NCBI GenBank assembly: GCA_033297075.1
Contig: MU858100.1
Coordinates: 62,001 to 126,000, forward strand
DNA from: Rhypophila decipiens
Taxonomy: Eukaryota; Ascomycota; Sordariomycetes; Sordariales; Naviculisporaceae
DNA length: 64,000 nucleotides
Reading direction: 5' to 3'
The position numbers were made by a program, and so were the translations under genes. Position 1 is the first letter of the stretch, and the number at the start of each line of letters is the position of its first letter. Of this stretch, positions 24,600-35,401 are shown one piece after another. The notes beneath the pieces were generated by a model. The model saw only the letters and a list, made by a program, of their open reading frames with translations, was not told the DNA's origin and ran no database searches.

Positions 24600-25081
24600 G
24601 AAGACCATGGAAATTGGACAATTGCTTGGTGAATGAATCACCATGGGAGAATGTTTTGTCTACGAGTAAGAGGAGTTATGTATATCCTACAGCCTGGAAC
24701 CGTTTGTATTCCAAGCGCAACCAGCCAAGTACATTGTATATGATTCCATGTTCGAGCTATCAAGACCAATATATGGCAGTTTGATAACAACCAAGTGCTA
24801 TCACTGTAATACATTATTAACGTCATATTTGGAACCTTGGACTGTGTAAGTATTTCAAGATCGATCTCAGCCACTTTACTGTAAACAGAGATGGTTAGTA
24901 AAGAAAACTTTTCAGCCCAAAAGAAAAAGCTCTTACCTGTAAGCGTCTCCGTTATTATCTTGTTTTTGGGGAGTTACTCTCAAGGCTCATCTTGCCCTAA
25001 AAGACTTGACCCTCGGCCAATTCCCTCATCTAATAATCAAGGATACCCTGAAGAAGTCTGTCTTTGAGACCATTCAATCAC
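24600..25081. other. Spacer between convergent esterase and Zn2Cys6 genes
   Basis: This A/T-rich convergent 3' spacer shows no feature beyond the presumed 3' untranslated regions. Confidence 0.5.
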
Positions 25082-26735
25082 CTAGGCACTCTCAATCCTA
25101 TCCGGAAAAAACTCCTGCGCCCTCCCCTCATTATTAACCCACAAACCCGACCACATGGCCCTTTGCTCCTCCGTCTTGGCAATCATATCCTCAAACGACA
25201 TGGCAGGAGGTTCCCAGGCATGATTTCCGAGCAACAATTTAGCAATATCCTCCGTCTCAGTCAATTTGGTCGCTGCGCGCGGAACGCTGAGCAGGGGACT
25301 CCACTCCGGCCCTAGAAACTCGCATATGTCTCGGATCTGGGGGTCACAGATCCCCGCCGTCCACCAGATTGTCTTGATCAGCTTCAACAGGGCGAGATGA
25401 TATGCCAGGATTACTAGTGCACGGGGCTGTTTTGCCCGTGCAAGGTCGACGAACCTGCTTGGTACAAAAGTGTAAAATGTTATGATGCGCAGATCGAGGA
25501 TGGGCGTGAAGCCGTTTTCTTTGAGCTCTTTGTATAAAGACCCCAAGAATTTTAGCGTGTCGTAGTAGATTTCTATTTCTGGGAAATCGGGATCAGAGGG
25601 TTTGATGGAGGTCACCATGAAGAGCAAGTTGGTGGGGATGTGCAAGGCTGATAGGTTGAGGTTTATGGGGGGCCGTATGAAGATGTCCATCAGCCCGGAT
25701 TCACCCAGGATTTTTGGGGTGGTTAGGTTCAGGACGAGGCCGATGCCGCGCCAGACTACGATCCAGTTCAGGACGTAAAGCCTTCTTGCGGCTGTGTCTT
25801 CGGCTAGGAACATCTGCGAGGAGATGGCGCAGAGCAAGAGGGAGCAGCAGACTAGGGCGGGAAAGGTAGATGGGTCTGCTGTCTCTACGGCCTTTCGGTA
25901 GCCTTCGAATGCTCTGGCGCGGTAGACGATTGATTTGGACCGCGGGGGAGTTAGGTCTTTCGCCCCGAGACGTTCCATGTGCATCGAGGTGAGGGCTAGT
26001 ACGCAGTCCATCAGGAAGGGGTTGACGATGGCGTACTCGATTACCTTGTACCGGAGGGCACGCTCCATCTTTTCGACGCCCTCAATTTGAGTGGCGAAGG
26101 AGAGGTAGGTTGTACAGCTGTAGGCCCAGAGGAGCTTTACCTCATCCAGGTCGCCGCTTAGGGGGATGTAGACTGGTTCCTGCAGCAGTTGCAGCCGGGA
26201 TGGGCTTGCCGGCTGCTGCTGGCCGAGTAGTGTCAGGGCAAGAGAGTCTGCTCCGTCTGACGAGGGTGAATCATAGATGGGACTGGTCTCGGGTGACGGG
26301 AGCGGCTGGACCGGCACCGGGACGGGTGGTACTGATAGGTCGGGAATGGAGCAGGACACCGGCGGCAATCTGGTGGCACTCGAGGGCGTAGATTGAGCAG
26401 GAGAGGCAGCAATGGCGGACGTGAAAGACAGATAGACACATGTCTCTTTCCTCAAAGTACAGGTGCGACAGGATGGCCTGCCCTCGTCACACTTGACCTG
26501 GATGAGTGGCATATCCTTGTGTCAGTTTAGGTTTTTCCGTATGTCAAGGTGTTGGTTGGACAAGTCAAGTGCCATCGGGATATTCACTCACCTTGCGTTT
26601 TTTACAGTTCCTACATCCGTTTCTTGACTTGCGATGGGGCCGCTTCGCATGGTAGGCCTTGGTGCTTGGCACTTCATCTATCATGGCCGGGCTGGCTCCC
26701 ACGTCACTCCCGTCCGTCACATCACCCTCGCCCAT
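25082..26735 (-). CDS. Zn2Cys6 (fungal binuclear cluster) transcription factor
   Basis: Two exons, 26735-26592 and 26497-25082, give 519 residues. The 94-bp intron (26498-26591) splits the zinc cluster after CRNCKKRK and before VKCDEG. The cluster reads C-x2-C-x6-C-x6-C-x2-C-x6-C (residues about 40-70), the Gal4-type DNA-binding motif. The middle and C-terminal parts look like the fungal-specific regulatory domain of Upc2-like factors. YKVIEYAIVNPFLMDCVLALTSMHMERLG is the characteristic helix, and no coiled coil is obvious. ATG at 26735 is the first after an in-frame stop; 26684 is an alternative. A perfect palindrome with CCG/CGG ends sits 13 bp upstream. Targets are unknown; the convergent esterase is one candidate by proximity. 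Confidence 0.88.
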
Positions 26736-26747
26736 GTTGCATTTAGA

Positions 26748-26768
26748 CCCGAACAGTTATTGTTCGGG
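26748..26768. promoter_or_regulatory. Palindrome CCCGAACA-N5-TGTTCGGG before the Zn2Cys6 gene
   Basis: A perfect 8-bp inverted repeat separated by GTTAT lies 13 bp upstream of the ATG at 26735. It contains CCG-N13-CGG, an everted pair of the triplets that Zn2Cys6 proteins contact. It could be an autoregulatory site or, if transcribed, a hairpin in the leader. Confidence 0.4.
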
Positions 26769-27650
26769 AGGAAGCAGGCACGGAGCCGAGAAAGAGGTGT
26801 TTCAGCCTTCAAAGGAGATATCAAAAGACGAAGGAGGAATATGTCTGGTGGAGGTAGCGGCCGGGTCGGCTGTCTAGAACATTACGGTAGACCGGGCGAG
26901 GACCTTGAGATTAGGTACTTGGTCGTAAGACAAAGGATGAGTAAGACAGGCTCTTATATCGATCCTATAGTCCACGAAAGGATGTAGCTCTGAAAGATCC
27001 GGACGGGGTAGCCGGGCACGTTGTCGTTGAACTGTCACGCAAGAGAAGGCCCTGGAGGAAAAAAGAGAATTGTTCATGTGTAGCCGGCAGGACACGGTAT
27101 GTTGTGAGTCCAATGTTTGTGATTTGACTTGTTGATACGACCACAATAGGGGTTGAGAGATATTACAGAGTAATAAGGCCTGTACAGACTTGTACGGATA
27201 TGAAGGTCCCTAGCTGATCAAGTGATGTTCCATCGCGATATGGTTGGTTCAGATCGGTGATTCAAGTTGGTACGGATTTATGCACTTCATAAGCCCGGGG
27301 GGGGAGGAGTGCACAAGTACGTCACCCCCAAAGTTCCCACTGCCCTATCAATCGTCCCGAGCTGAGTGAATGCCAAGCCGTTCTTTGCTTTGATGCTGAC
27401 ATATCGGTCTGCGACAATATTTGCTGTGAGTATGACTCTTTGAAATTACTAATGAATTGATGTATTGGCAAAATTTCATTTTAATATCATGTGAATTTAG
27501 GAAAAGATACCGATTTGATAGATATCGGGGGAAGACGTCGCTCCACAGCACAGGTTCCGTCCGAGGTCCGTACCGTTACCGTTACGCCGGAACCGTCCGT
27601 GGGAGTGGAGTGCCGTTTTTGTGGGGAACGGTCTGCAACCTGCACCGTTC

Positions 27651-27678
27651 AAGACGCGCTTGGATTGCAGCGCGTCTT
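27651..27678. promoter_or_regulatory. Inverted ACGCG pair upstream of orc5
   Basis: A perfect 10-bp inverted repeat (AAGACGCGCT, 8-nt spacer, AGCGCGTCTT) lies 117-144 bp before the orc5 ATG. Each arm carries ACGCG, the core of the MluI cell-cycle box bound by MBF (Mbp1-Swi6) in front of G1/S genes. The fit with a replication gene is suggestive, but neither arm is the full ACGCGT. Confidence 0.4.
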
Positions 27679-27794
27679 CCACCACTCTAGCGTTCAGACG
27701 ACTTGTCGTCACCATCGCAGAAACCTTTATGGCCACTCTCGACAACGAAGGCATGGACATCTCCGAAACCGATCAATAGCCGATTCGCAGAGTC

Positions 27795-29495
27795 ATGCCA
27801 GGCTCTTTGTTCCAGCTACCAGATGAGCTGGTACTCACCACACTTGCCCAGACGTTTCCCTGCAGAGACACGCAGATTCGGACTTTGGCAACTCTGGTAT
27901 ATGTAGGTCCTCGATCTCATATAAAGCAAGCTATTGGCATCAAAATACAAATATTAATACTCAAACCAGCCAACCGCAGCACCATGCCAAAACATAATTC
28001 TATACGGCACCGAATCTACGGGCAAGACTGCCGTTGCGTCCGGTCTTCTGGAGCTCTTGGACGAGAATAACAAGGAAGAGGGCCCGACAGTCAAATTCGC
28101 CATTGTCAACTCGATAGAATGCATCACACCACGGCATCTCTTCGAAAGCCTGGTTGGGAGGGTCGCCGACGCCCTGCAATGGGAGACACGGCCGCCAAGA
28201 TGCGAGACGGTGTCGCAATTGGCAGCCGAGCTGTCCAAGATGCTTAAATATACGCCTCGTCCCGAAACCTTCCGCTTTGTCCTAGTATTCGACGGTATTG
28301 ACCGTCAACGGGACGCTCCCGCTACTCTTCTGCCGGCGCTGGCGAGGTTATCAGAGATTGTAAGTCTTATCAAGATGATATACTCTTGACCAATGAACCA
28401 CAGCAGCTAACGCACACCTCTTCGCTGCAGATACCCTGTATAACCTCAGTATTCATCGTGACCTTACCTCAAGCAAGCTTTCTTCGTACCCCTTTCGTCC
28501 ACAGTATACATTTCCCGAACTACACCAAAGCCGAGTTCGTCGCTATTCTTGCCACAAGTCCGCCCCCAGTGCTGTCATCTGCGACCAAGGAGGAAACCAC
28601 GGATCTTTGGACTCGTTTCACAGGGGCTGTCCATGACGCCCTGGCACGCGCTGCTTCTCGCACTCTTCCAGCCTTTCGCCACGCCTGTACCACACTGTGG
28701 CCGCGTTTCACGGCTCCCATTCTTGCGGGAACCCACGGGCCACGCGAATTCTCCAAGTTACTCATCGCTGCCCGTGCGCATTTTCAAGATGAGCGACTGC
28801 TTGACCCCGGCATCGTAGCCTTAACCACATATTCCAAAACCGGCAAGACGACGGATACTCTTCCCGTGGCCACATCACAACAGAACGGTGACGTCAAAGC
28901 ACTAGGAAGGGACGGCGGCAGCCCTGTCGAACAAAGTACCGACCAGGATCTGAAGCCCGCCACGGCAGCAGCAGGCCATGACCTCGCAACCCTCCTCCCG
29001 ACTACTGCCAGAATTCTTCTACTAGCGGCTTACCTGGCATCGCACAATCCCACCCGTCACGATCTGACCCTTTTCTCCACCCACCACCACGGCCGGCGGC
29101 GCAGGAGGGGCGGACTCTCGGTTGGCGTAGGTCGCGGTGGAGGGCGAAGCAAACATCGCAAAATTTCCCGAAAGCTGCTGGGCGCTCATGCATTTGTCTT
29201 GGAGCGGATGCTGGCTATCTTTGTTGCCGTCCGGCGCGAGTGGGACCCCAAGAGCACCGCGGTGACTATGGATTCAGATGCTACTATGGACTTAGATGCG
29301 ATAGACTCGGATATCAGCATGGCTATTGCTACGCTGGCGAGTCTACGATTATTGACGCGCGTAGGTGGAGGCGGGGCTGGGTCTGCTGACCCGATGGATC
29401 ACGGTGGGAAATGGCGCGTGAATGTGGGGTGGGAGGTGGTCAAGGGCTTGGGGAGGAGCATTGGTGTTGAGGTGGATGAGTGGCTGATTGAATGA
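27795..29495 (+). CDS. orc5: Origin recognition complex subunit 5
   Basis: Three exons, 27795-27902, 27970-28359 and 28431-29495, give 520 residues. The first acceptor is the CAG at 27967-27969 rather than the nearby GCAG, because only this keeps the frame (VYPTAAPCQNIILYG). ORC5 is an AAA+ subunit of the six-protein complex that marks replication origins. Walker A GTESTGKT is at 49-56 and Walker B FVLVFDGID near 139-147. IHFPNYTKAEFVAIL follows in the sensor region. The C-terminal part contains LPTTARILLLAAYLASHNP, a segment conserved in ORC5, and an Arg/Gly-rich basic insert (HHGRRRRRGGLSVGVGRGG). The C-terminal winged-helix part is Asp/Gly-rich and less conserved. Confidence 0.92.
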
Positions 29496-30361
29496 GACTT
29501 GATCACGATCTGGTCATCTAGACCAGGACATTACGAATTACGGCAATGCCACAACAAATCTACGAGTACACCATCAGTAAGGTATGAGCCGCTGAAAAGC
29601 GCCAAATCAATCCACAGTGTATCAACAGAGTCAGATTCTTACCGATCCTTTCCATCTTTAGGCAGGGAAGGAAGATAACAACTTTATATCATGCATACAT
29701 AGATAACGTAAACCTGCCGGACAACAGAAAAGCCGTGCCGGGTTAGGTGAGGTACACATGACCACCAGTTGTACCATCTCAAAAACCTCAAGAAGTACAG
29801 TACAACAGAAGAAAAAGAACAATGCGCCATTTTTCTAAATCCTAGGAAACCTGCCCTGCCCTGCCAGCTCGGAGAACCTTATTCCTCGCAAGCGACCTAT
29901 GACCTATGTTGTATACCATCTAAATGGGTACAGGAAACCAAAAAAAAAAAGGAACATGGTACATTCAGACAAGAACAAAGTATGACACACATCCGATGCT
30001 GCCGGGGTACTTTTTTTAGTAAAAGTTTGTCCAAGTCTATCAAAATCTCTCAATCCTTTCTCTCAAGCAGAACAAAACCTCATTTGTGGAAAAAAAAAAA
30101 CTTATAGAAAGCCAGTGAATCGAAGGCCTGCTATGTGAGATGCCCCGTATTTTCGGGCAGAAAGAGCCTTGAAGGGGCGATGCAAATAGTGGAAACTGTG
30201 GAATGGAACCGAGAGACATGAATGGGGCCACGAGGCAGAAGAGAAACAAGCCAAAGAACAAGGTAAGAATACAAAGTCTTAGTGATGTAACAGTATGAAT
30301 CGAAAGAACGGTAAGAACAACGTGAATCCAAAAAAAAACCAAAAAAGTCAAGGTACTTAAT
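29496..30361. other. Spacer between convergent orc5 and transporter genes
   Basis: It contains several A-homopolymers (29939-29950 and 30090-30099) and probably two 3' untranslated regions. No gene is supported. Confidence 0.5.
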
Positions 30362-32356
30362 TTATGAAGCAACAGATATACTGTTATCTCCATATCGCCA
30401 TTTATCTTCCGGCCTCGCGCCGGGCGGTGCCCAACCGGCGTTGCTAGAGCCTCTTACGCGTCCATTCGTCCGCCCAACTTCGCTCCTAGCCTCATAGGAG
30501 CTGGCATTGCTGAGACGACGCTGATTAGGCGGCTGCTGCTGCTGTAACTGTAGCGTTTGGGACGGTTGCCGAGCGTGCCCGCTGACAGAAGCAGCAGCAG
30601 GTCCTGGCGCGTATGGGTTACCAGGCGCGGAAGGTACAGAAGCCGCAGGTGGAGCCAAGGCCGGCCCGTTGGTGCTAGGCATTGAGAACGGCGGTGGCGC
30701 AACAGGGTCCATACTAGGTCCAGCAGGAGAATCTGACGATACTTGTTTGATGGATACCAATGGCAGGATGGACTCCTCGTTCTTGCTGTCCGTCATCGAC
30801 CGTGCCCTCTGGTCGGCCTTGTTCTTCTCCTGGCTCCTGTCGTAGAGATAGAGGCCTAAGAAGGTCAAGGCAATGCCCGCACCTTGGATATTGGTGGTTG
30901 GGTTGCGGAACCAAAGGATGGCAATGATAACCACGAAAACTCGCTTGATGAGACTGGCGACCGAGTACGTCACGGGCGAGACCATGGATAAGAGAATGAA
31001 GGCAAGGATGTTCTGGGCAAAGTGGAAGGTGCCGTTGAAGATGAACTCCAACGTCAGCCGTCCGTGGTCAAACGAGTTGGGAGCCTGAATGAGGTCGACA
31101 GAGCCGTCCCACAGAAAGTCCCCAATGATGCCAACGCCCTCACTCCAAAGCCAGATGGGCCCGGTCAGGATGAATGCCATGCCCGATGAATAGCAGAGCA
31201 GATTCAGCTTGTCGAGCTTCCTGGACTGAGCCCCGACTCCCATCTCCTCGGCTCGCTTAGCCTCGTTGAAGAGTTTCTTGGAGAAGATGTTCTGGGTGAC
31301 AAAGATGATGGTGGCAAGTAGGGCGTAAATGATTCCTAGAATTTCACCGCCGAAGCTGTGCTTTCCCGAGCACGCCAACATGACACCGAGCGTCAAGGGA
31401 ACCAATGACAGGTAGGTCGCCTTGGGGTACTGAATGTCAAAGATGAAGCGGTAGGCCAGGACGGTAAATAGAGGAGAAAGTCCCTTGATGGTGTGGACCA
31501 GCGAGACGGGGATCTTTGAGGTTGCTGTGGAGCTGAGGAGGTGACCGCCGATCTGAAAGGCGGCCAAGGGGAGAGTCGTGACGATGACATCTCGAGATGG
31601 GTAGCGAAGTGGGTGTTTGAGCGCCGGGACAGCTGTTCGTAGTTTGGGGAAAGTGGATGCTAGCCAGGAGAAAAATATACAATATGATGATACAAAAGCA
31701 AACTGTATAAGGGTCAAGGTCGCCGGTTTGTCGAAGGCCGTGAGGATCGACTTGGATGAGGTATTGGTCAGGGCAGAAGACCAGTACCATATCACGCACA
31801 GGGCCTAGAGCAGCTCATTAGTCACAATGAATTCTCTTTGTCTCTGAGAGGAGAAACATACGATAAGTTTATAGGATATAGGGGCGCGAAGCGCATCGGC
31901 GAGCTCGTGGGCGTTTTGGCTCATGCTTCCGGATCGTATGTGACGGATAGCTCTGCTGATGCTGGGCTTCCTCGAGTGGCCATATGAAGGTGAAGGACGG
32001 TCCGCAGGGTTCGCAGGAGCCCATTTTACACGACTATCCCTCCTCGGATGCCAACGATCAGACGAAGATGGTTGGGTTGTACCATTGGTGTACCCGTATC
32101 CACCCAAGCCGTTTATGTTATGCCTCCGGGGACTTGTCGCGCGTCCGTTGGCGAACACATGTTGCCCAACGTCGAAGTCGGGAAACTTTTCTGTGTCTCC
32201 GCTGTGTTGTAGTCTGCCACTTGCAGTCGTGTCTGTGTATGGTGCGTATGGGTGCTGGTATCCGTATGGCTTCCCGTTTGGCGGACGGGCCTGAGAGTTG
32301 GCTCTCATGGTCGACCCGCTCGGGCCCGCGTGCGATGTCGAGGTGGAATGCTGCAT
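30362..32356 (-). CDS. Triose-phosphate-transporter-family protein, Sly41-like
   Basis: Two exons, 32356-31862 and 31804-30362, give 645 residues. The 57-bp intron (31805-31861) has GTATGT, a CTAATGAG branch region and CTCTAG. The first 150 or so residues are polar and disordered (Ser/Pro/Gly/Arg-rich). The transporter core follows, with ALCVIWYWSSALTNTSSK, then STATSKIPVSLVHTIKGLSPLFTVL. FVTQNIFSKKLF and VSPVTYSVASLIKRVFVVI are further TPT/DUF250 hallmarks, and about eight to ten membrane segments are visible. The C-terminal 130 residues are Pro/Gln/Ala-rich. Yeast Sly41 is a multicopy suppressor of loss of the Rab GTPase Ypt1, active in the ER/Golgi. Substrate cannot be read from the sequence. 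Confidence 0.88.
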
Positions 32357-33475
32357 TGCGACAAGCCACGCAAAGTATGATGCGGTGGAAAGAGTAGCGA
32401 TCGATCGTATACGGGAAAGGGGGGCCGATTAGATCGATTAGATCGAATCGCAATCGCCTCAACAACGAGCGTATCCGTAAAGTTGGCGCCCGCTAAATTC
32501 GACTGGTGATCATTCTCGTCCCTCTTTTCTCTGCAGGTTCGGGTTCATCAATCGCTGCAAGACAACCAAGGTCGTTCTGAATTCACATCGGGTATGACAA
32601 TTGACGAGGGGAAACAAATCTGGTGAGACATCGAGTGCCGGATGGAGCAACTTGAACGCAACAGGAATCATGCAGCCAATTCAGGTCCGATGGATATTAC
32701 AAGGAGAGGCAAGGGTATCCAATCCTCGCCTTCCAATCCCCTGTCAGGGAGCCACCACGCGCGCTGCGATCGGCCTCGACAACGCCCCAAAAAGTGGCTC
32801 CCAGGGGAACTGTCAACCCCCACTCACCGGCCGGCTGCTGCCCCTAGAAATGTTCTACATATCCGTATACCGTATTTTACACTTGTAAGGAGCTATTCTG
32901 AACAGGTTATGAATCGCAATTCTTATGGTAGAGTCAAGCACTATTCTCCAGTTATTAGTTTGGGCGGGCTGTCTTTCGTATTACAATAAACTATCAGCTT
33001 TCTCGTGAGACAACAGAACAAACTGTCAGCACTAGGCACTTGAATACAAGGTTTCTGCGACATGAACAATGTTCATGCTGTTGTTTTGTTGGTGACTGTC
33101 ATGACATATCCGCAACTGGACTGCTGACCGGGTTCCACAAAAACAGAAGGCTGTGTGGGGCGCTGGACCACCCAAAACGGACACGAGCCACAACCAGCCA
33201 CACTTCTCAAAAATTAAGGTTTAGGCTGTGGAGGTGCAGATGCAGGAAGGCAACCGCCGCGAAGCAGCTCTTTTGGAGCGCGTTTCTTGCTAAGATTTGA
33301 CGACAAGACGACAGACCAAATCGAATGTTTTTGACTGAAACCAACCCGAACCTCAACAACAGCGCCATACCTCTTCCGTTCCGACAAAACTTCGCATTTC
33401 CACATCGATTCCATCTCCGACTTCACACTTTCAACTCGCCATCGGAACCACGGCGGTTCTGCCTCACCACCCAAG
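32357..33475. other. Divergent promoter region between the transporter and SF3B2 genes
   Basis: A short GATTAGATC direct repeat lies at about 32427-32446. No gene is supported in the remainder. Confidence 0.45.
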
Positions 33476-35401
33476 ATGGCGAAAGAAAAGCTGAGCAAGA
33501 ATCAAATGCGCCGGGCGAAAAAGAAGGAGAATAAAAAGACACAGACAGAGGTTTGTCACAATCTACACACCGCACCTTCAGGCCCCAATTTAACTCTCGA
33601 CTTTCCCCAGAATGGCTCCAACGAACCCGACATCAAAGTTGAAGATGGTGCGGTCGCTGAAAGTGATCAGTCAGTTGCCCAAATTGATGCAAAATCCTTA
33701 ACGAACACTGAAGCCGACGGTCTGGATGTTAAGCAACCTCCCGCTTCCGATGTTAATATTGTCGTGGATGGGCCAGTCGACGAGGACATGATCGACCTCG
33801 ACGATCCTGCATTCGAAATGTTCAAGGGCATATTCGAGAAATTCGGCAGCTTCGGTGACGATCAAATCGCAAGAGAGGCCAACGCAGGAAACAAGGGCGA
33901 AGTGTTCTTTGATGGCGATGACGACATTCCGAGCGAGGACGAAGAAGATAATCCCAACAAGCTCTCCAAGAAGAAACGCAAGAAGCTCAACAAGCTCTCT
34001 ATCGCTGAGCTCAAAGCACTTGTCCAGAATCCCGAGGTTGTGGAATGGCAGGACGTATCCTCATCAGACCCCCGGCTTCTGGTGCAAATAAAGGCACAGA
34101 GGAACATCGTCCCTGTTCCTGCCCACTGGAGTATGAAACGAGAGTACCTGTCTAGCAAGCGGGGCATCGAGAAACCTCCATTCAAGCTGCCCAAGTTCAT
34201 TGCTGAGACCGGTATCACGGAGATGCGGGATGCCGTCTTGGAGAAACAAGCAGAGCAGACCCTACGACAGAAACAAAGGGAGAGAGTGCAGCCCAAGATG
34301 GGCAAACTTGATATCGACTATCAGAAGCTGTACGATGCCTTTTTTCGACACCAGACAAAGCCCGATCTTACGAGATTTGGCGATGTCTATTATGAGGGCA
34401 AGGAGTTGGAGGCAGACTACAAAGTCTTCAGACCGGGTGAGCTCAGTGAGGCCCTCAAGGACGCTCTAGGAATTCAGCCTGGCTTCCCTCCCCCTTGGCT
34501 CCTCAACCAGCAGCGAACCGGTACTCCGCCTTCATATCCCACCATGAAAATCCCAGGCCTGAACGCACCACTTCCACCCGGTGCGAACTGGGGCTTCCAA
34601 CCTGGTCAGTGGGGCAAGCCTCCTCTTGACGAGTACAACCGGCCCTTGTACGGTGGTGATATCTTCGGCATCATGGCGGGCCAGCCCGGTGCTCCAGCTC
34701 CCTTCCAGCAGCAGCCAGCAGCAGCAGCTCCCCTCGCCCCTGCCGCGATGGGCGAACCTATCGAGCGCACACTCTGGGGTGAGCTCCAGCCCCCCGCTGA
34801 ACAGTCTGAAGAGGAGGAGTCCGAGGAGGAAGAAGAGTCCGAAGACGAGGACGGCGACATCCCACCAGGCGGCATGGACACCAGCGGCCTTGAGACGCCC
34901 AGCGGATACGCCAGCACGATGCACCCAGATTCCGGCATCGAAACCAGCATCGCCGGTGAAATGGACCTACGCAAGACTCGCCGTGGATTCGAGACCGAGG
35001 AGAGCAGTTACGGCGGCGGCCCCAGATCCGCATACCAGGTCATTCCCGAGCGCCAAACTCGCGTCGAAGGCTTCTTCGGCAGTGACAAGACCTATGATCT
35101 CTCCAAACAGCATCCCCATGGCGCTCCACTTCTCGGCCAGGAGGATGACAGCCGGAAGCGCAAGAAGCCCGGCGATGTGGAGGTTGCTCTCGACCCGGAT
35201 GCGCTCATGAGCCAGGGCGGCATCAACAAGGACGAGCTGCGTCAGAAATTCGAGGCTGGCCGGCGAGAAGAAGGTCCCGGTGCGCAGTGGGCTAATTTCG
35301 GCGAAGACCTGTCTGATATGATCGCACAGGAGAGTCGTAAGAGGCAGAAGCGCGAGGAGGAGCGGGCCGGCGAGAGAAAGAAGGATAGAGGTCGGCACTG
35401 A
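33476..35401 (+). CDS. cus1: Splicing factor 3B subunit 2 (SAP145/Cus1)
   Basis: The frame is open from ATG 33476 to 35401, but a 60-bp intron at 33551-33610 is very likely (GTTTGT, TTTAACTC branch, TTTCCCCAG). Removing it joins KKTQTE to NGSNEP and gives 621 residues. The factor is part of the U2 snRNP SF3b complex, which stabilises U2 at the branch site. The N-terminus is Lys-rich with an acidic linker. The DUF382 region follows at about residues 180-310 (EWQDVSSSDPRLLVQIKAQRN, PVPAHWSMKREYL). The Pro-rich PSP domain comes next (LGIQPGFPPPWLLNQQRTG, NAPLPPGANWGF). The C-terminal third is acidic, then basic. ATG 33476 lies in AAGATGGC. Confidence 0.93.
   Translation: MAKEKLSKNQMRRAKKKENKKTQTEVCHNLHTAPSGPNLTLDFPQNGSNEPDIKVEDGAVAESDQSVAQIDAKSLTNTEADGLDVKQPPASDVNIVVDGPVDEDMIDLDDPAFEMFKGIFEKFGSFGDDQIAREANAGNKGEVFFDGDDDIPSEDEEDNPNKLSKKKRKKLNKLSIAELKALVQNPEVVEWQDVSSSDPRLLVQIKAQRNIVPVPAHWSMKREYLSSKRGIEKPPFKLPKFIAETGITEMRDAVLEKQAEQTLRQKQRERVQPKMGKLDIDYQKLYDAFFRHQTKPDLTRFGDVYYEGKELEADYKVFRPGELSEALKDALGIQPGFPPPWLLNQQRTGTPPSYPTMKIPGLNAPLPPGANWGFQPGQWGKPPLDEYNRPLYGGDIFGIMAGQPGAPAPFQQQPAAAAPLAPAAMGEPIERTLWGELQPPAEQSEEEESEEEEESEDEDGDIPPGGMDTSGLETPSGYASTMHPDSGIETSIAGEMDLRKTRRGFETEESSYGGGPRSAYQVIPERQTRVEGFFGSDKTYDLSKQHPHGAPLLGQEDDSRKRKKPGDVEVALDPDALMSQGGINKDELRQKFEAGRREEGPGAQWANFGEDLSDMIAQESRKRQKREEERAGERKKDRGRH
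33551..33610 (+). other. Stop-free 60-bp intron in the SF3B2 gene
   Basis: The segment is 3n in length, has no in-frame stop, and carries a GT donor, TTTAAC branch-like site and pyrimidine-rich CCCCAG acceptor. Retention would add 20 residues without changing the frame. Confidence 0.75.

Larger units (their letters stand above)
26736..27794. other. Divergent region between the Zn2Cys6 gene and orc5
   Basis: A 1.06-kb shared upstream region. It contains palindromes at 26748-26768 and 27651-27678 (listed separately) and a G-run near 27297-27304. Open frames at 27457-27826 on both strands look fortuitous. Confidence 0.5.
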
